Below are positions 24,808-35,000 of a DNA stretch of 64,000 nucleotides, in pieces (the first letter of the stretch is position 1; each line of letters starts with the position of its first letter). A program made the translations under genes and the position numbers. Source of the DNA: Fremontodendron californicum (taxonomy: Eukaryota > Streptophyta > Magnoliopsida > Malvales > Malvaceae); the NCBI GenBank assembly GCA_030761205.1, contig JAULJL010000010.1:4283001-4347000 (forward strand), in the 5' to 3' direction. The notes below the pieces were generated by a model. That model had not been told where the DNA came from and made no database searches. It worked only from the letters and a program-made list of their open reading frames with translations.

Positions 24808-25057
24808 TTATGCCTTCAACGACTCCCGTTCAACTCAATACAACCTGAAACTAAAATGCAACAAACACCCCACCACGCTTGCCACTCTCTCTTTCTCTCC
24901 TTTTCTTCTCACTTTGCTAATGCCTAAATGTTCACAACTTAAATACATAGTCAAAGAATATGATTTAGCCATCTAATGCCAGAAACTTCCACCTAATATG
25001 AGGCTTCTCAAATCAATATCAATTAACCAATAAAATGAGATTAAAAAGGATTAATCA

Positions 25058-25508
25058 TGTTGATGCAAAGATTGTTGGATTGCGCCCGCTATGAGGTATT
25101 ATCCGCTTTAGAAGTATAAAGACCGTTCTCACGATTTTATCTTTTGAGAAAAAGCGCCTCATAGGGAAAGGGTTATCCTTACTTTATAAAAGTACAATCC
25201 AATCCTTGACTAATTGATGTGGGATCGTTTTCCCGCTCAACACTAGCCTCCAGTCAAGGATTTGGACTGTGTTTTTAGCGAGGGCTGATACGGAACCAGA
25301 ATGAATTCCCACAGACGACGTCATTGTTGATAAAAAGATTGTTGGACTGTGTCCGCTATAAGGTATTGTCCACTTTGGAGGTCTAAAGACCGTCCTCACG
25401 TTTTGTCCTTTGAAAAAAGACGTCTCATGAGTGAAGGATTGTCCTTAATTTATAAAGCCACAATCCAATCATTAACTAGTTGACGTGGAATCGTTTTTCC
25501 GCTAATCA
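25058..25508 (-). mobile_element. Complete TRIM (small non-coding LTR retrotransposon) with target duplication
   Basis: Two direct repeats of about 185 bases (25058-25242 and 25325-25508) flank 82 bases. On the minus strand each LTR runs from TGTTGAGCGG (eroded in the 25325-25508 copy) to ATCAACA, so the ends are TGTTGA/TCAACA. The sequence just after the 5' LTR, ATGACGTCGTCTGTGGGAA, sits where a primer binding site belongs. The stretch before the 3' LTR, GACTGGAGGCTAG, is purine-rich. The 5-base direct repeat AATCA flanks the whole at 25053-25057 and 25509-25513. The two LTRs differ at many sites, so the insertion is old. There is no coding capacity, so it is dependent on another element. 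Confidence 0.85.
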
Positions 25509-25871
25509 AATCACAAAGAAAAAACACCCATTTCTAAAACTCACTCAATTAAGCAACTTCAAAGAGTATTCAAATTTGGCAGTTTAATTTTAAACCCTCA
25601 ATTTAACCACAAGCAAACGTAATTAACATCTAATTAACCAATTTAACACAAAAAATTAGTAAATTCACTCATTTTCCATAAAATTCCATCTAATTTTAAA
25701 CTTCAGAAACCCTAACAACAAGAAACAGAAAACTTTTACATTTTCAAATCATTTAAAATGTAATTCCTCCTATCTATCAAACATGATAACACAAAACAAC
25801 AACAACAAATTATAAAAGGAAATATTAACAAAAAGGTATTTTTGTTAAAATCACCAAGGGGAAAACTCTTT

Positions 25872-26144
25872 TTATTTAGCAGGAAGCGGAGAGAACAAGC
25901 GCGCCACGTATTCTTGTTGCTCGCGAAACTGTTGTTTGAGGTAAGACTCGAGGATCTCCATGACGGAAACGAAACGCTTCATTTCTTCGAGTCGGCGAGT
26001 GAGTTCGGCCTCTCGAGCCCTGGCTCGCTCGAGTCGATCCTCCGTCTCGGCTAGCCGGAATCTGAGAGTATCCACCACCAATGCGTTGTTGTTGCCGGAC
26101 AGGCAGTTCGGTGACAGTGATCGTCGTTGGTGACCGTAACACAT
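25872..26144 (-). CDS. SKIP34: SKIP34-like small coiled-coil protein
   Basis: Single-exon gene of 90 residues starting MCYGHQRRSLSPNCLSG. After about residue 24 it is a continuous charged helix (LRFRLAETEDRLERARARE, then ELTRRLEEMKRFVSVMEIL) predicted to form a coiled coil, ending QQEYVARLFSPLPAK. It matches my memory of plant SKIP34, a protein recovered as a partner of SKP1-type proteins, so a link to SCF ubiquitin ligases is possible but not proven. The overlapping frame one base away is a shadow. It is transcribed against the flanking U-box and ECD genes. The length is normal for the family and nothing is broken. Confidence 0.8.
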   Translation of the reverse strand: MCYGHQRRSLSPNCLSGNNNALVVDTLRFRLAETEDRLERARAREAELTRRLEEMKRFVSVMEILESYLKQQFREQQEYVARLFSPLPAK

Positions 26145-27637
26145 TTCTCTTCAGAGAACAACAAGAAGAAAAAAATGGTTTTTTTCGTAGAATTGGAAAC
26201 GTTTCGAAGGATCGAAGAGTGAAGAACGAGTTTGTTTTAGTTGCAGAGTTAATGGGAGAGAAATAGGTTTCCCAGCACGTTTGGGATCAATGATTGCTGT
26301 CTGCTCGTTGATCTGGACCGTTGGATGAAATTACTGGAATTGGTACCATCGTTTTGATGGGTCGGGTTGACCGGCCCAAAGTCAATCCGATTCGATCCAA
26401 TCCATGATTTGATCTGGGCTTGGTGTAAAGAAGCATCAAAAGGCTTGAAAAGAACATATGCCCGCATCGATCTTAAAATAATTATTAAATATTATATTTT
26501 ATAACTATATTTTATTAATTTTACATTTTAAAACTTATCTTATCACTAAGATAGAAGTGTCCCTGGTCAAGGTTTATTGGATTTAAATTTAGTGTTTTTA
26601 ATATTATATTTTTTATTTTTTAATTAATGATATTTATTAGATTAAATATTTTAAAGATAAAAGTTAACAAATAATTATTTTTTATTTTCTTCAAATAAAA
26701 TTAATAAAAAAAATCAATTTCAGAATAAAGATCAAATTAATTACTAAAATAATTGGAGAGTACAATGTTTTTATCTTTTTATTTTTTGAAAATTTTCCAT
26801 TAAATTATGAGTTTTGTATAATATTAATCACTTATCAACAAAAAAAAAAGACAATGTTTTGTTATATACTCATTTTAGTCCATTAGATTATATTAACATG
26901 GATTATTATATATCCAAACTGGATTAGTTTTTTTTTTTTTAAATTCCATGTGTTTTCTTGAATTAATTATATTATTAATGGATTTGAAAATCTTATTACT
27001 TTTTAATTGGAAGAATGTATTAATTTAACAATAAAATTTAAAAAGAGAAATCATTGTATTTTTCTTGCATATTACTAATTGTTCATTTTTTTCTTTTTTT
27101 CACTTCAACCTTTGCATAGAAGATGTTAACTGTTTTTTAACAATTTTAAGATTTCCCTTTTTATTATTTTGCTAATTAGCATATTGTTGCAAAACTTTGG
27201 AGTTTTTTTTTTAGTTTTTATGTAAATCAGAAGCAAGCAATGTTGTTGCATTGGTAGTGTCTTGTTTACGCCTTTAATTTGTTTTTAAATTTGATAACAT
27301 GGAGTATTTTGATTTTTTTATAAATTCATCTAGATTATATATATATATATATATGAGTAATTTTTTTTTAATGGAATGGTATTTTTTTTTTAAGAGAATG
27401 ATAATTTTTTTAAAAGAATGATAGTTTTTAAATAAATAGTAATTTTTTAAGAAAATGCTATTTCTTTAAGGGAGTGATCTTTTTTTAACATAGCGGGTAA
27501 GTTTTTTTTTTTTTTAAATATATTATATAAAAAATTAAAAGATTTAAATTTTCTTATAATATTATTATTTGATTTTTAAGTAATTTTTTCAATTGAATTG
27601 ATATCACTTGATTGATGACATCAACTCAATAACTCAC

Positions 27638-27682
<45 letters not shown>

Positions 27683-29398
27683 ATTTTGTGCCCTTCCTCA
27701 TTTCGGATTTTAAAAATAAAAGTCTCAAACTTTGGCTCATTGTATTTTTCATTTAACAAAAAAAAAAAATGAACCTGTAATAAAATTAGTATTTTAAATA
27801 TTACAAATTCAAAAGTTTATTTTTTCATATTCCAAAAGAGAAATTTTCTTTCTGATTCTTGTGGTAGAATATCAAGGAAACGTATTTCAGCTTCTTGCAA
27901 TTTTTACCTCTGTATTATTTGTCGTTTGTTACTTAAAAATAATCAAAAATTTATGTTGGGTTTCTTTTCTTTTTTCTTTTTAGATTAATTTTCTTTACGA
28001 AATATTATCACTTGTCACTTTTTAGAAAAAGCAACAATAAATTTGTCATAATTTTATTTATTCTTTTTAATCATGAAAAATATTGTTTTTAAAAATATCT
28101 ATAAAACGATTGATCTACTTCAACATATATCTTTTTTGTTTAAATCGTATCAATTATTTATTACATATCAAATTCTTAAAATTTAAGAGTTATATACTTA
28201 AATGAAGTAATTGTTTCATACAAAAAATTATTTATCGTAGAAAGAGGTAATTTATATTATTGATGAGTGTTAATTTGGTTTTTTAATGGCATTAGTATCC
28301 GGTTAAAATATTAAAAAAATCTCTGAACTATTTTATTTTTCTTAAATAATTTTATACTTTTATTATATTTAAATAAATCTTTATTATTTAATTTGTACCT
28401 AAATAAGTTATTATTTCAAATTAAATGTTGATTTATGTTAAAGGTTTAATTATGCAGATATAAATTAAAGGTTAAGAACTTATTTGGATACAAGTTAAAG
28501 ATTAAAAACTTATTTCGGCATAAATTAAAGATTAAAAATTATTTGAATGTAATAAAAATATATGAATTTATCCGAATAAAATGATAAATTTAAGAACTTT
28601 TTATTATTATTTTTTAGTCTTAATATTTTCTTTGTTATTTGCTTTCCCCATTTTCATACACTACCTTCTTACACTCCAACTATTTCGATTTTGTATTCCA
28701 CATCACTCAATCTGAATAAAGGCAAATTATTATTATTATTATTATGTTGTAATTTTTTTTTTTCAACTTTCCCTTATGTCTTTTATTAGGATTAGCTTGT
28801 ATACTTTGTTCTCTCTTTGTTAGTATATTTGTTTTTTTTTTTTTTTTTTTTGCCTTCATGTGTTTTCATTGGTATAAACAACAATAACTTTGACCTAATT
28901 ATGCTTGTTTGCAAAATGAGTGTGAGACTAAGCCTAAATTATTTGTGTTCTAAGGATTAAACAAATGATGATGCCCTCTTTTGAAGTAGTTTATTGTTTT
29001 CATTTTCTTTTTCTCCACTTTAGGTTTATTATTGTATACCTTTTTTTTATTGCTTATTATGATTCATTCTAATGTCTCATTTATTGTGTTTAAAACTAAA
29101 AATTACATTTATTTTCTTTATCAAATAGTACTTAAAAGGGTTTTCTGATGAGTTTCTTAAAAGTATTTTTTTAAAAATTATCATATTAAGTAAATTATAA
29201 ATTTAGATACATTAAAATTTATTTTTTTTTTATTAATTATTGTATTTAATATAAAATATAATTATAAATAATAAATTAATAACCTTCATTAAAAAAAAAA
29301 TCTTAAAATTACACAATGGAATGCCTTAATTCTGAATTCTTGCTTAAGGAACAATTTTTTTTATTCTATAAAAGGATAAATTTAATTCAATTTCTTGT
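26145..29398. other. AT-rich spacer upstream of SKIP34
   Basis: The first 200-300 bases should carry the SKIP34 promoter. The rest is AT-rich, with an (AT)n run of about 42 bases at 27640-27681, a partial reverse Helitron-like segment at about 27390-27640, and one copy of an inverted-repeat family at 28270-28610. No gene recognised. Confidence 0.6.
28270..28610. repeat. AT-rich inverted-repeat element, second copy at 53255-53560
   Basis: Both regions share, in order, TTTTATTATATT, TTTCAAATTAAAT, TTTATGTTAA and a repeated AAATTAAAGATTAAAAA phrase, and they are partly palindromic. Probably a non-autonomous DNA element whose ends are too worn to define. Confidence 0.45.
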
Positions 29399-29608
29399 AT
29401 GGCTAAGGCCAAAGTTATTCTTAACATAGAGGTAGACGAAGCTTAGGTAGAGACGAGTCTGGATGAAGTTAGACAGAAGCTTGATTCTCTTAAGTAGGAA
29501 ACAGAGACATATCAGCGCAAGAACCTGGAGTTGCAGAACCAGCTAGTTAATATTCATCATCTCCGTAGCTCTAATTCTTCTCTATGGGACAACATAAGAG
29601 AGTAGACT
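29399..29608 (+). pseudogene. Antisense reading frame of the retrotransposon, broken by two TAG codons
   Basis: Reading from the ATG at 29399 gives MAKAKVILNIEVDEA, TAG, VETSLDEVRQKLDSLK, TAG, then ETETYQRKNLELQNQLVNIH to a stop at 29606-29608. The three blocks join in one frame as a coiled-coil-like protein of about 70 residues. Both internal stops are TAG where CAG would fit; CAG is a plant methylation context, so C-to-T decay is a likely cause. A TATA-like CTATAAAAGG lies about 30 bases upstream of the ATG. It runs against the direction of the retroelement. Function unknown; it may be the antisense ORF known in some Tat-lineage elements. Confidence 0.5.
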
Positions 29609-29767
29609 TGTTTCATTTTGATTTATTTTTTTTGAACTGAGTTGTCTTTGAACTTTTATATCATAATAAAACATACATATATTATGCTAAATTTTTCATA
29701 GCAATTGTGTACGTATGTGAATGTCATACGTTCTTCACACACTTTTTACTTTTGATATGTCGTGCGA

Positions 29768-30120
29768 CCAAGGGAAACAATTCACTTTCATTAGGGAGAT
29801 TAAATCTCAACCTTAAATAAAGTAAACTATTCAACCCTTTAAAATAAGGGTTAGAGCTGCGGCCAAGGGGAACTATTTACTTTCATTAGGGAGATTGTAT
29901 CTCAACCTTAAATGAAGTAAACCATTTAACCCAATAAACGACTTGTGGCCAAGGTATGAGCGATTATAGCTGCGGCCAAAGTATAATTATCACATTACAG
30001 CCAAAATTTAAGTATAAAGCTGCGGATGTTTAATAATCAATGTCATAGTCAAAGTAAGCGTTAAAGCTGCGTTATGACAGAAACAATAGAGTACAGCCAG
30101 ATTTTAAGCGATAAAGCTGC
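29768..30120. repeat. Tandem repeats in 3' non-coding part of the retrotransposon
   Basis: A unit with CTTTCATTAGGGAGATT, ATCTCAACCTTAAAT and GAAGTAAAC occurs twice (about 29768-29860 and 29870-29940). The phrase AGCTGCG(GCC) occurs five times up to 30120. Ty3-type elements of the Tat lineage often carry such arrays before the 3' LTR. Confidence 0.6.
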
Positions 30121-30264
30121 GACTGGAATTAATCATTTTCATACATGTCATAGTTCTTTACAGATGGATATAGTAGTCAACTGACGATGAAAGATAAGTA
30201 TGGACATGCAATTAACTTCTATTTACAAAAAGTAATACGAAAAATTAAAGACAGAGTCCAGTTT

Positions 30265-30390
30265 TCATACATGGAATTTCTTGATATATTGAAAGTTAAT
30301 AGGCGTAGTAACAACATTGTTCTTTGGGTTGATCAACTTGCAGTAACCACTACCATTCACTTCATGGACAATGTAAGGTCCTTCCCATTT
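30265..30390 (-). pseudogene. C-terminal end of Ty3 polyprotein (integrase GPF/Y module)
   Basis: The minus strand reads KWEGPYIVHEVNGSGYCKLI and then NPKNNVVTTPINFQYIKKFH with a final V before TGA. KWEGPY is the classical GPF/Y module at the end of Ty3-type integrases. It begins 15 bases after the gag fragment's stop, so an internal deletion has joined the two ends of the polyprotein. Not functional alone. Confidence 0.85.
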
Positions 30391-30404
30391 TCATTGTTCG
30401 CAGG

Positions 30405-30581
30405 TTAGACTTGGAAGGTAGTGGCATTGGAGGAAGGTGTAAACTGAGAGATGGTTTCCATCATCTTTCTATTGTTTTCTTCTAGCATTTGTATTTTTTT
30501 CTCGTTAGCCTTCATCATCCTCTTCAGATCCTGGATGTAAGATGGAACTGGTGCACTTTGGTTTCCAGTAGAGTCTTCCAT
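30405..30581 (-). pseudogene. Truncated gag start of the retrotransposon
   Basis: The first ATG after the primer binding site opens a frame of 58 residues: MEDSTGNQSAPVPSYIQDLK, then a Lys/Glu-rich helix (MMKANEKKIQMLEENNRKMM). Position and charge fit the start of gag. It ends at a stop close to the deletion junction; the capsid and zinc-knuckle parts are absent. Confidence 0.65.
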
Positions 30582-30620
30582 TTTTTCCGGAGAAAGTGTT
30601 TCACTTAATGCAATCGCTCC

Positions 30621-30638
30621 TCCCCAGCGGAGTCGCCA
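30621..30638 (-). other. tRNA primer binding site of the retrotransposon
   Basis: TGGCGACTCCGCTGGGGA begins four bases after the LTR end and starts with TGG, complementary to a tRNA CCA tail. The same string is, as I recall, usual in Ogre/Tat-type plant elements. The tRNA species was not verified. Confidence 0.8.
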
Positions 30639-30641
30639 AAA

Positions 30642-31433
30642 TGTAGAGGGTGTTTTTGATCGGGTGAGGAAACGTTGCAAACCAGTAAAACGAGATGTCG
30701 TAGGGAGATGGCGGAGAGGAAGATTGGAGCAGACCATAGAGAACAAGTGCGATGGCAGATGGTGGTGATGAAGGCTGTAAGTGGCTGAGGATGGTGAAAA
30801 GTATGGTTGTTGTAGAAATTGCAGAGAAAATGTTGCAGAGAATTCTTAACGTCAGAAAGTTTGTCAAATGGCCAAAAGATCCCAAATGAAGTATTTGGAC
30901 TTCTATTTATAGCCTCTCCAAAGAGGTTACCAGGAGAAGTTACTAAGAGAGTGGAAAGTTATTTTATATAAACGTGATCTCGATCATGGGTGGTGGAGAG
31001 GTTATATATGATAGTGGGAGAAGTGCCAGTTATGGGAGGTTACATCAGGAGAAATGTTTCAATCATGTAGTGAATGAAGGCTACTGACAGCACACTTGAG
31101 AATGCACTATCCGTTCAGCGGGATAGGGAAGCACTTGTGTTCCAGGGAAAGGTTAAGAAGCGAACCTCTTAACAATCTCCATATCTGAGCCTCCAAGCCA
31201 TGCTCTCCAAGACATCCAAGAGTGGAGCAAACTCAAGAATCCTGCCAATCTTCCCGGGTTAGCTCCATAGTCTTCATGTAGTTGTGGATTACTGCAGGAA
31301 GTCCTGCTGCCAAGAAGCGACGTGCCAAGAGACGTGTCAAGAGCGCTGCTGACAGGGAGACTATTATTAAGGCCCGCTGCATATAAGATTTGTTTCTGCA
31401 TAAAGTGTTATTCACCAAAAACGAATGTCTACA
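30642..31433 (-). repeat. Long terminal repeat of the retrotransposon
   Basis: 792 bases with ends TGTAGA and TCTACA, followed by a primer binding site, so this is the 5' LTR of an element on the minus strand. Frames within it (for example 31153-31401) are not genes. Confidence 0.8.
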
Positions 31434-31910
31434 ATTATTAAATCAAATGTTGATATAAATTGTAAATATATACTTTATCTCGAGGGGACATGGTTAAAAT
31501 TTAAAAGACATTTTCTTGAAAGTATGAAATTGGAATCTTGATATTGATAGTAAAGCTTTCAATACCATATTGTAATTTTAAATATGGTATAATTATATGA
31601 TATAAAAAAATAATTAAAATATAAAATGAGTATGTTAAAATTTATATAACATAAATTATTAACGTGTTAAAATTTATATAAATATATAATATTTTAAATA
31701 TATTATGATATATAAAAATAATATAAATACGATATAAATACATAAATTAAAATCTAATAAATAAACTATAAAATAAAGAGGATTACTTTTTATTTTGTTA
31801 ACATAAAAAAATTTCACAATTCACGAGCCAATTCCAGTTTTTCTTTTTCTTTTTTACTATTAATAATATTTTTATTTAAAAAACCTGAAAACTCGGCTTT
31901 AGCCCGCGTA

Positions 31911-31920
31911 GTATATATAC
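31911..31920 (+). promoter_or_regulatory. Candidate TATA box of the ECD gene
   Basis: GTATATATAC lies 106-115 bases before the ATG at 32026 and is followed about 30 bases on by a pyrimidine-rich CTCTCTACTTCAACACAC typical of a plant start site. This would give a 5' UTR of roughly 75-80 bases without upstream ATG. Confidence 0.6.
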
Positions 31921-32025
31921 ATCTCACTCGAACTCTCTACTTCAACACACTTCAGGAACATTCAGGGGTTCTCGAAGTATAACAAAATAACTCAGCCGCT
32001 ACAACCACAGCATACACCGCCCTCC

Positions 32026-35000
32026 ATGGCGACGCCGCCACCATTCTTAGATCCAAACATCCCCAATCCCTTATCTCAAGCCTCCTCTCGCCTCCCAGAG
32101 GACACCGTATTCTACTCCATCTACCCTGACAATTCCCTTTCCCAAGACTCCCTTCAATCCCTCCACCTCCAAATCCTCAACTCCATTTCCCCTTTCACTT
32201 CCTCTTACATTTGGCAACACGAACCCTTCACTCTCTCCATTTCCTTCCACCCTTTCCCTCACCTCCAGGGCCACCTTCGTTTCGGCGACAACCTAAACGA
32301 CGAATGGTTCACCGTTTTCCTCCTCTTCCAAATTTCCCTCTCTTTCCCTTCCCTTTCCATCCACGTTCACGACTCCGACGGCGAGTTCCTCTTAATCGAA
32401 TCCGCTTACCATCTCCCCCGTTGGCTTAACCCCGAAAACTCTCAAAACCGCGCGTTTATCCGACGCGGCATATTCCATATCATCCCCAAAAGCTCCCTCC
32501 ATAATCCAACCCTAACCGAATCCCTAAACTTCCTAATAGAAAATGAACAAGCCACTCTCGCGCCGGATTCCGTGCAATCCGTCATCCAAAGCCGAATCGC
32601 GGGTTATCCGGAGAAAGCGAAACTGAACACGCATACGGTGAGGGTTCGGGTTCCGTTGTCGGTTGCGCGCGTGTTGGAACACTCGCCGTCTTTGATTTCT
32701 TTAGCTGTGGAAGGGTTTTACGACCGCGATATGGATTCGATGAAACACGCGGCGAAGATGGAACGGTTTTTAAAGGGAGGGAAAGAAGAAGGGGAGATGG
32801 TTACAGTGGCGGTTAAGATGTCGAGGGCAATGTACGCGCAGTTGATGCAGCAGAAGTTTCAGGCGCCGAAGTGTTATCCGATGCCGCCGAAAAAGGGTGA
32901 CTTGGAGGCGGAGCTGGGGATGAAGATAGCGTGTGGGTTTGAGATGATGTATCAGGAAAAGAGGAAAGAAGGGGAAGAAGGGAAAGGGAGTGGTTGGAAA
33001 AAGTACAAGGAGAGTTTGGAGAAGAGTGGGTATTTTAAAGGGTTGATTCCTGGGTCTAAAGAGTATAAGAGGTTGATGGAGAATGCTGAGGAGTATTACA
33101 GGAATAGTTCTTTGTTTTCCAAGACCAGGTATGTCTTTGGTTCTTACCTGAATTGAATGTTTATTAGCTCTTTGATTTATGTTTTCTTTGGCTGGTTAGG
33201 TTCAGTTTGGTTATTTACAATTTTCTAAGCAAAAAGTTATTGTTGATATAAAAGCAAGTATTAACATTTTTGAAAAAGAAATCAAAATTGTACTTTTTTT
33301 TTATAATAACAAAATGCATGTTTACGTTACTTTTATATGAAAGACTTAGGTCGAAGTACTTTGGAGGTTTGTATTATATCATTTAGTGTTAATTAGTCAT
33401 TCTATTATAAAATTGAGTAATTTAATCCGTAAAATCACTAAGTGAATTATTAAAAAAGCTGACGTGACATTTAATTTGTGTTTAATTGATGATGTGGATG
33501 TCAAATGATGACGTGGCACCAATAAAATATATTATTTTAAGATGACGTGGACAGAATAAGTAATCAAATTGTTGAAAATGCCACATCAAATGTTGAAAAT
33601 ATATTATTTATTTGGTCTATATCATTTTAAAATAAATATATTTTATTGATGTCACATCAGTATTTGACATTTACATCATAAACTAAACAGAGGTTAAATG
33701 CCACGTCAGCTTTTTAAAATTTTCACGTTACAGTAGTTAGTGATTTTATCTTTTTGCTTCAACTTTAAAAGAACAAGGACTAAATTACTCAGTTTTATAG
33801 TAGAGAGACTAATTTGCACTTGATGATATAGTACAGGGCCTCACAAGTACTTTGACCAAAAGACTTATGTTCAATGTAGTCGGACCGGTATCGGCCTGTA
33901 CGTATCAAGTTTAAAGTAAAACAAAATGGTATTAGTATTGTACCATTTCGATTTTTGTATTGATCCGTACCGGTTGGTACAAGATTTTGATTTTTTTTTT
34001 TTAAATTCATTTATTTGATTTTTAAATCAATTTCTAATATTTTTTTTATCTTGATCATTTTTATTTTTTTCACAAATACATTTAAAAATAAAATATGTTC
34101 ATATTAAACTATTAAACTTAATTAACAATAATTTATTATATATTTAAAATATTTTTATATTTATTTTGTTTATTTTATGTTTAAAATTTTTGGATATTAA
34201 ATATTTATAATTTTAAAATTTATATTTGTATATAAACATATAAACATATATATCTATGTAATAGAGGTATATTTGCATGTGTATATAATATATATTTTAT
34301 TAAGGAACTTGAAAATAGGCTATATATATATATACATGAAAAAATATTTGAAAAATACCGATAAACCCAAAACGGTACACCGAAACACACTGATACCAGT
34401 ACGTACCAGTACCAAAACAAAAAGGGTACGTCCACCGGTACGATACTATACTGACTACTTTGCTTATGTTAGAATTTATGTTTCATTTTAGTCAATTGTT
34501 AATTTTAAATCAATTACTGTAATTTTTTTGCATCTAATATTTGCTTTATAGTAGTAGAACTTTTTATGAAGTAAAATGCAAAAGCAATAGCCAAATTGAG
34601 CTAATGATAATAGCAAATTAGCAACCAATGGATATATTATTTATTAATAAAAAAGGAGGTCCGGTAGATCCGGCTTAGCCCAAACCCACCCTGAGCACAC
34701 CTTTATTAAGTTGTGACTTTGTGAGAATATAGTTTTTTAGAAAGCAATTGTTTGGTTTTCACGGCTTAAGAGAAGCTTTGATATCCTGCTTGTCCTGTGG
34801 AGACAGTGGAGTTCAATTTGAAAAAGAAAAAGAAACCACATCTATTTTATGAGATGTTTAAACAATGTATGGACATTGTCTGGATAAGTACATTTTTGCA
34901 TTTATTGGGGGGGGGGGGGACAGAATTAGCATTTCTCTCAAAAGCCTCAATTTTTTTTTTTATTGCTGTTATAGTTGTATGACTGAGCCTGAACCTGTGG

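Larger units (their letters stand above)
22210..25057. other. Spacer after the U-box gene, repeat-rich
   Basis: Holds the 3' UTR of the U-box gene, a Helitron-like copy (22618-22985), a possible small inverted-repeat element at 23724-23876 (ends ATTTAAATTGC and GCTATTTAAAT), two copies of MITE-like family M, and a local duplication of ATGCCTTCAACGACTCCC-type sequence (24539-24600 and 24808-24869). No gene recognised. Confidence 0.6.
29399..31433 (-). mobile_element. Deleted Ty3-type LTR retrotransposon (one LTR, fused gag start and integrase tail)
   Basis: On the minus strand: an LTR at 31433-30642 (792 bases, TGTAGA...TCTACA ends), three bases, a primer binding site at 30638-30621, a gag start at 30581, then the last part of the polyprotein (30390-30265) and about 850 bases of 3' non-coding DNA with internal tandem repeats. 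Everything from mid-gag through protease, reverse transcriptase and most of integrase is missing. No second LTR is visible on the low-coordinate side, so the true end is uncertain. The layout, including an antisense reading frame near the 3' side (29399-29608), resembles Tat/Ogre/Retand-type elements as I remember them. Confidence 0.8.

Noticed and set aside
30187..30408. 73-codon plus-strand frame
   Set aside because: It is antisense to the integrase tail of the retrotransposon, which explains its openness.
31153..31401. 82-codon minus-strand frame
   Set aside because: Falls wholly inside the LTR.
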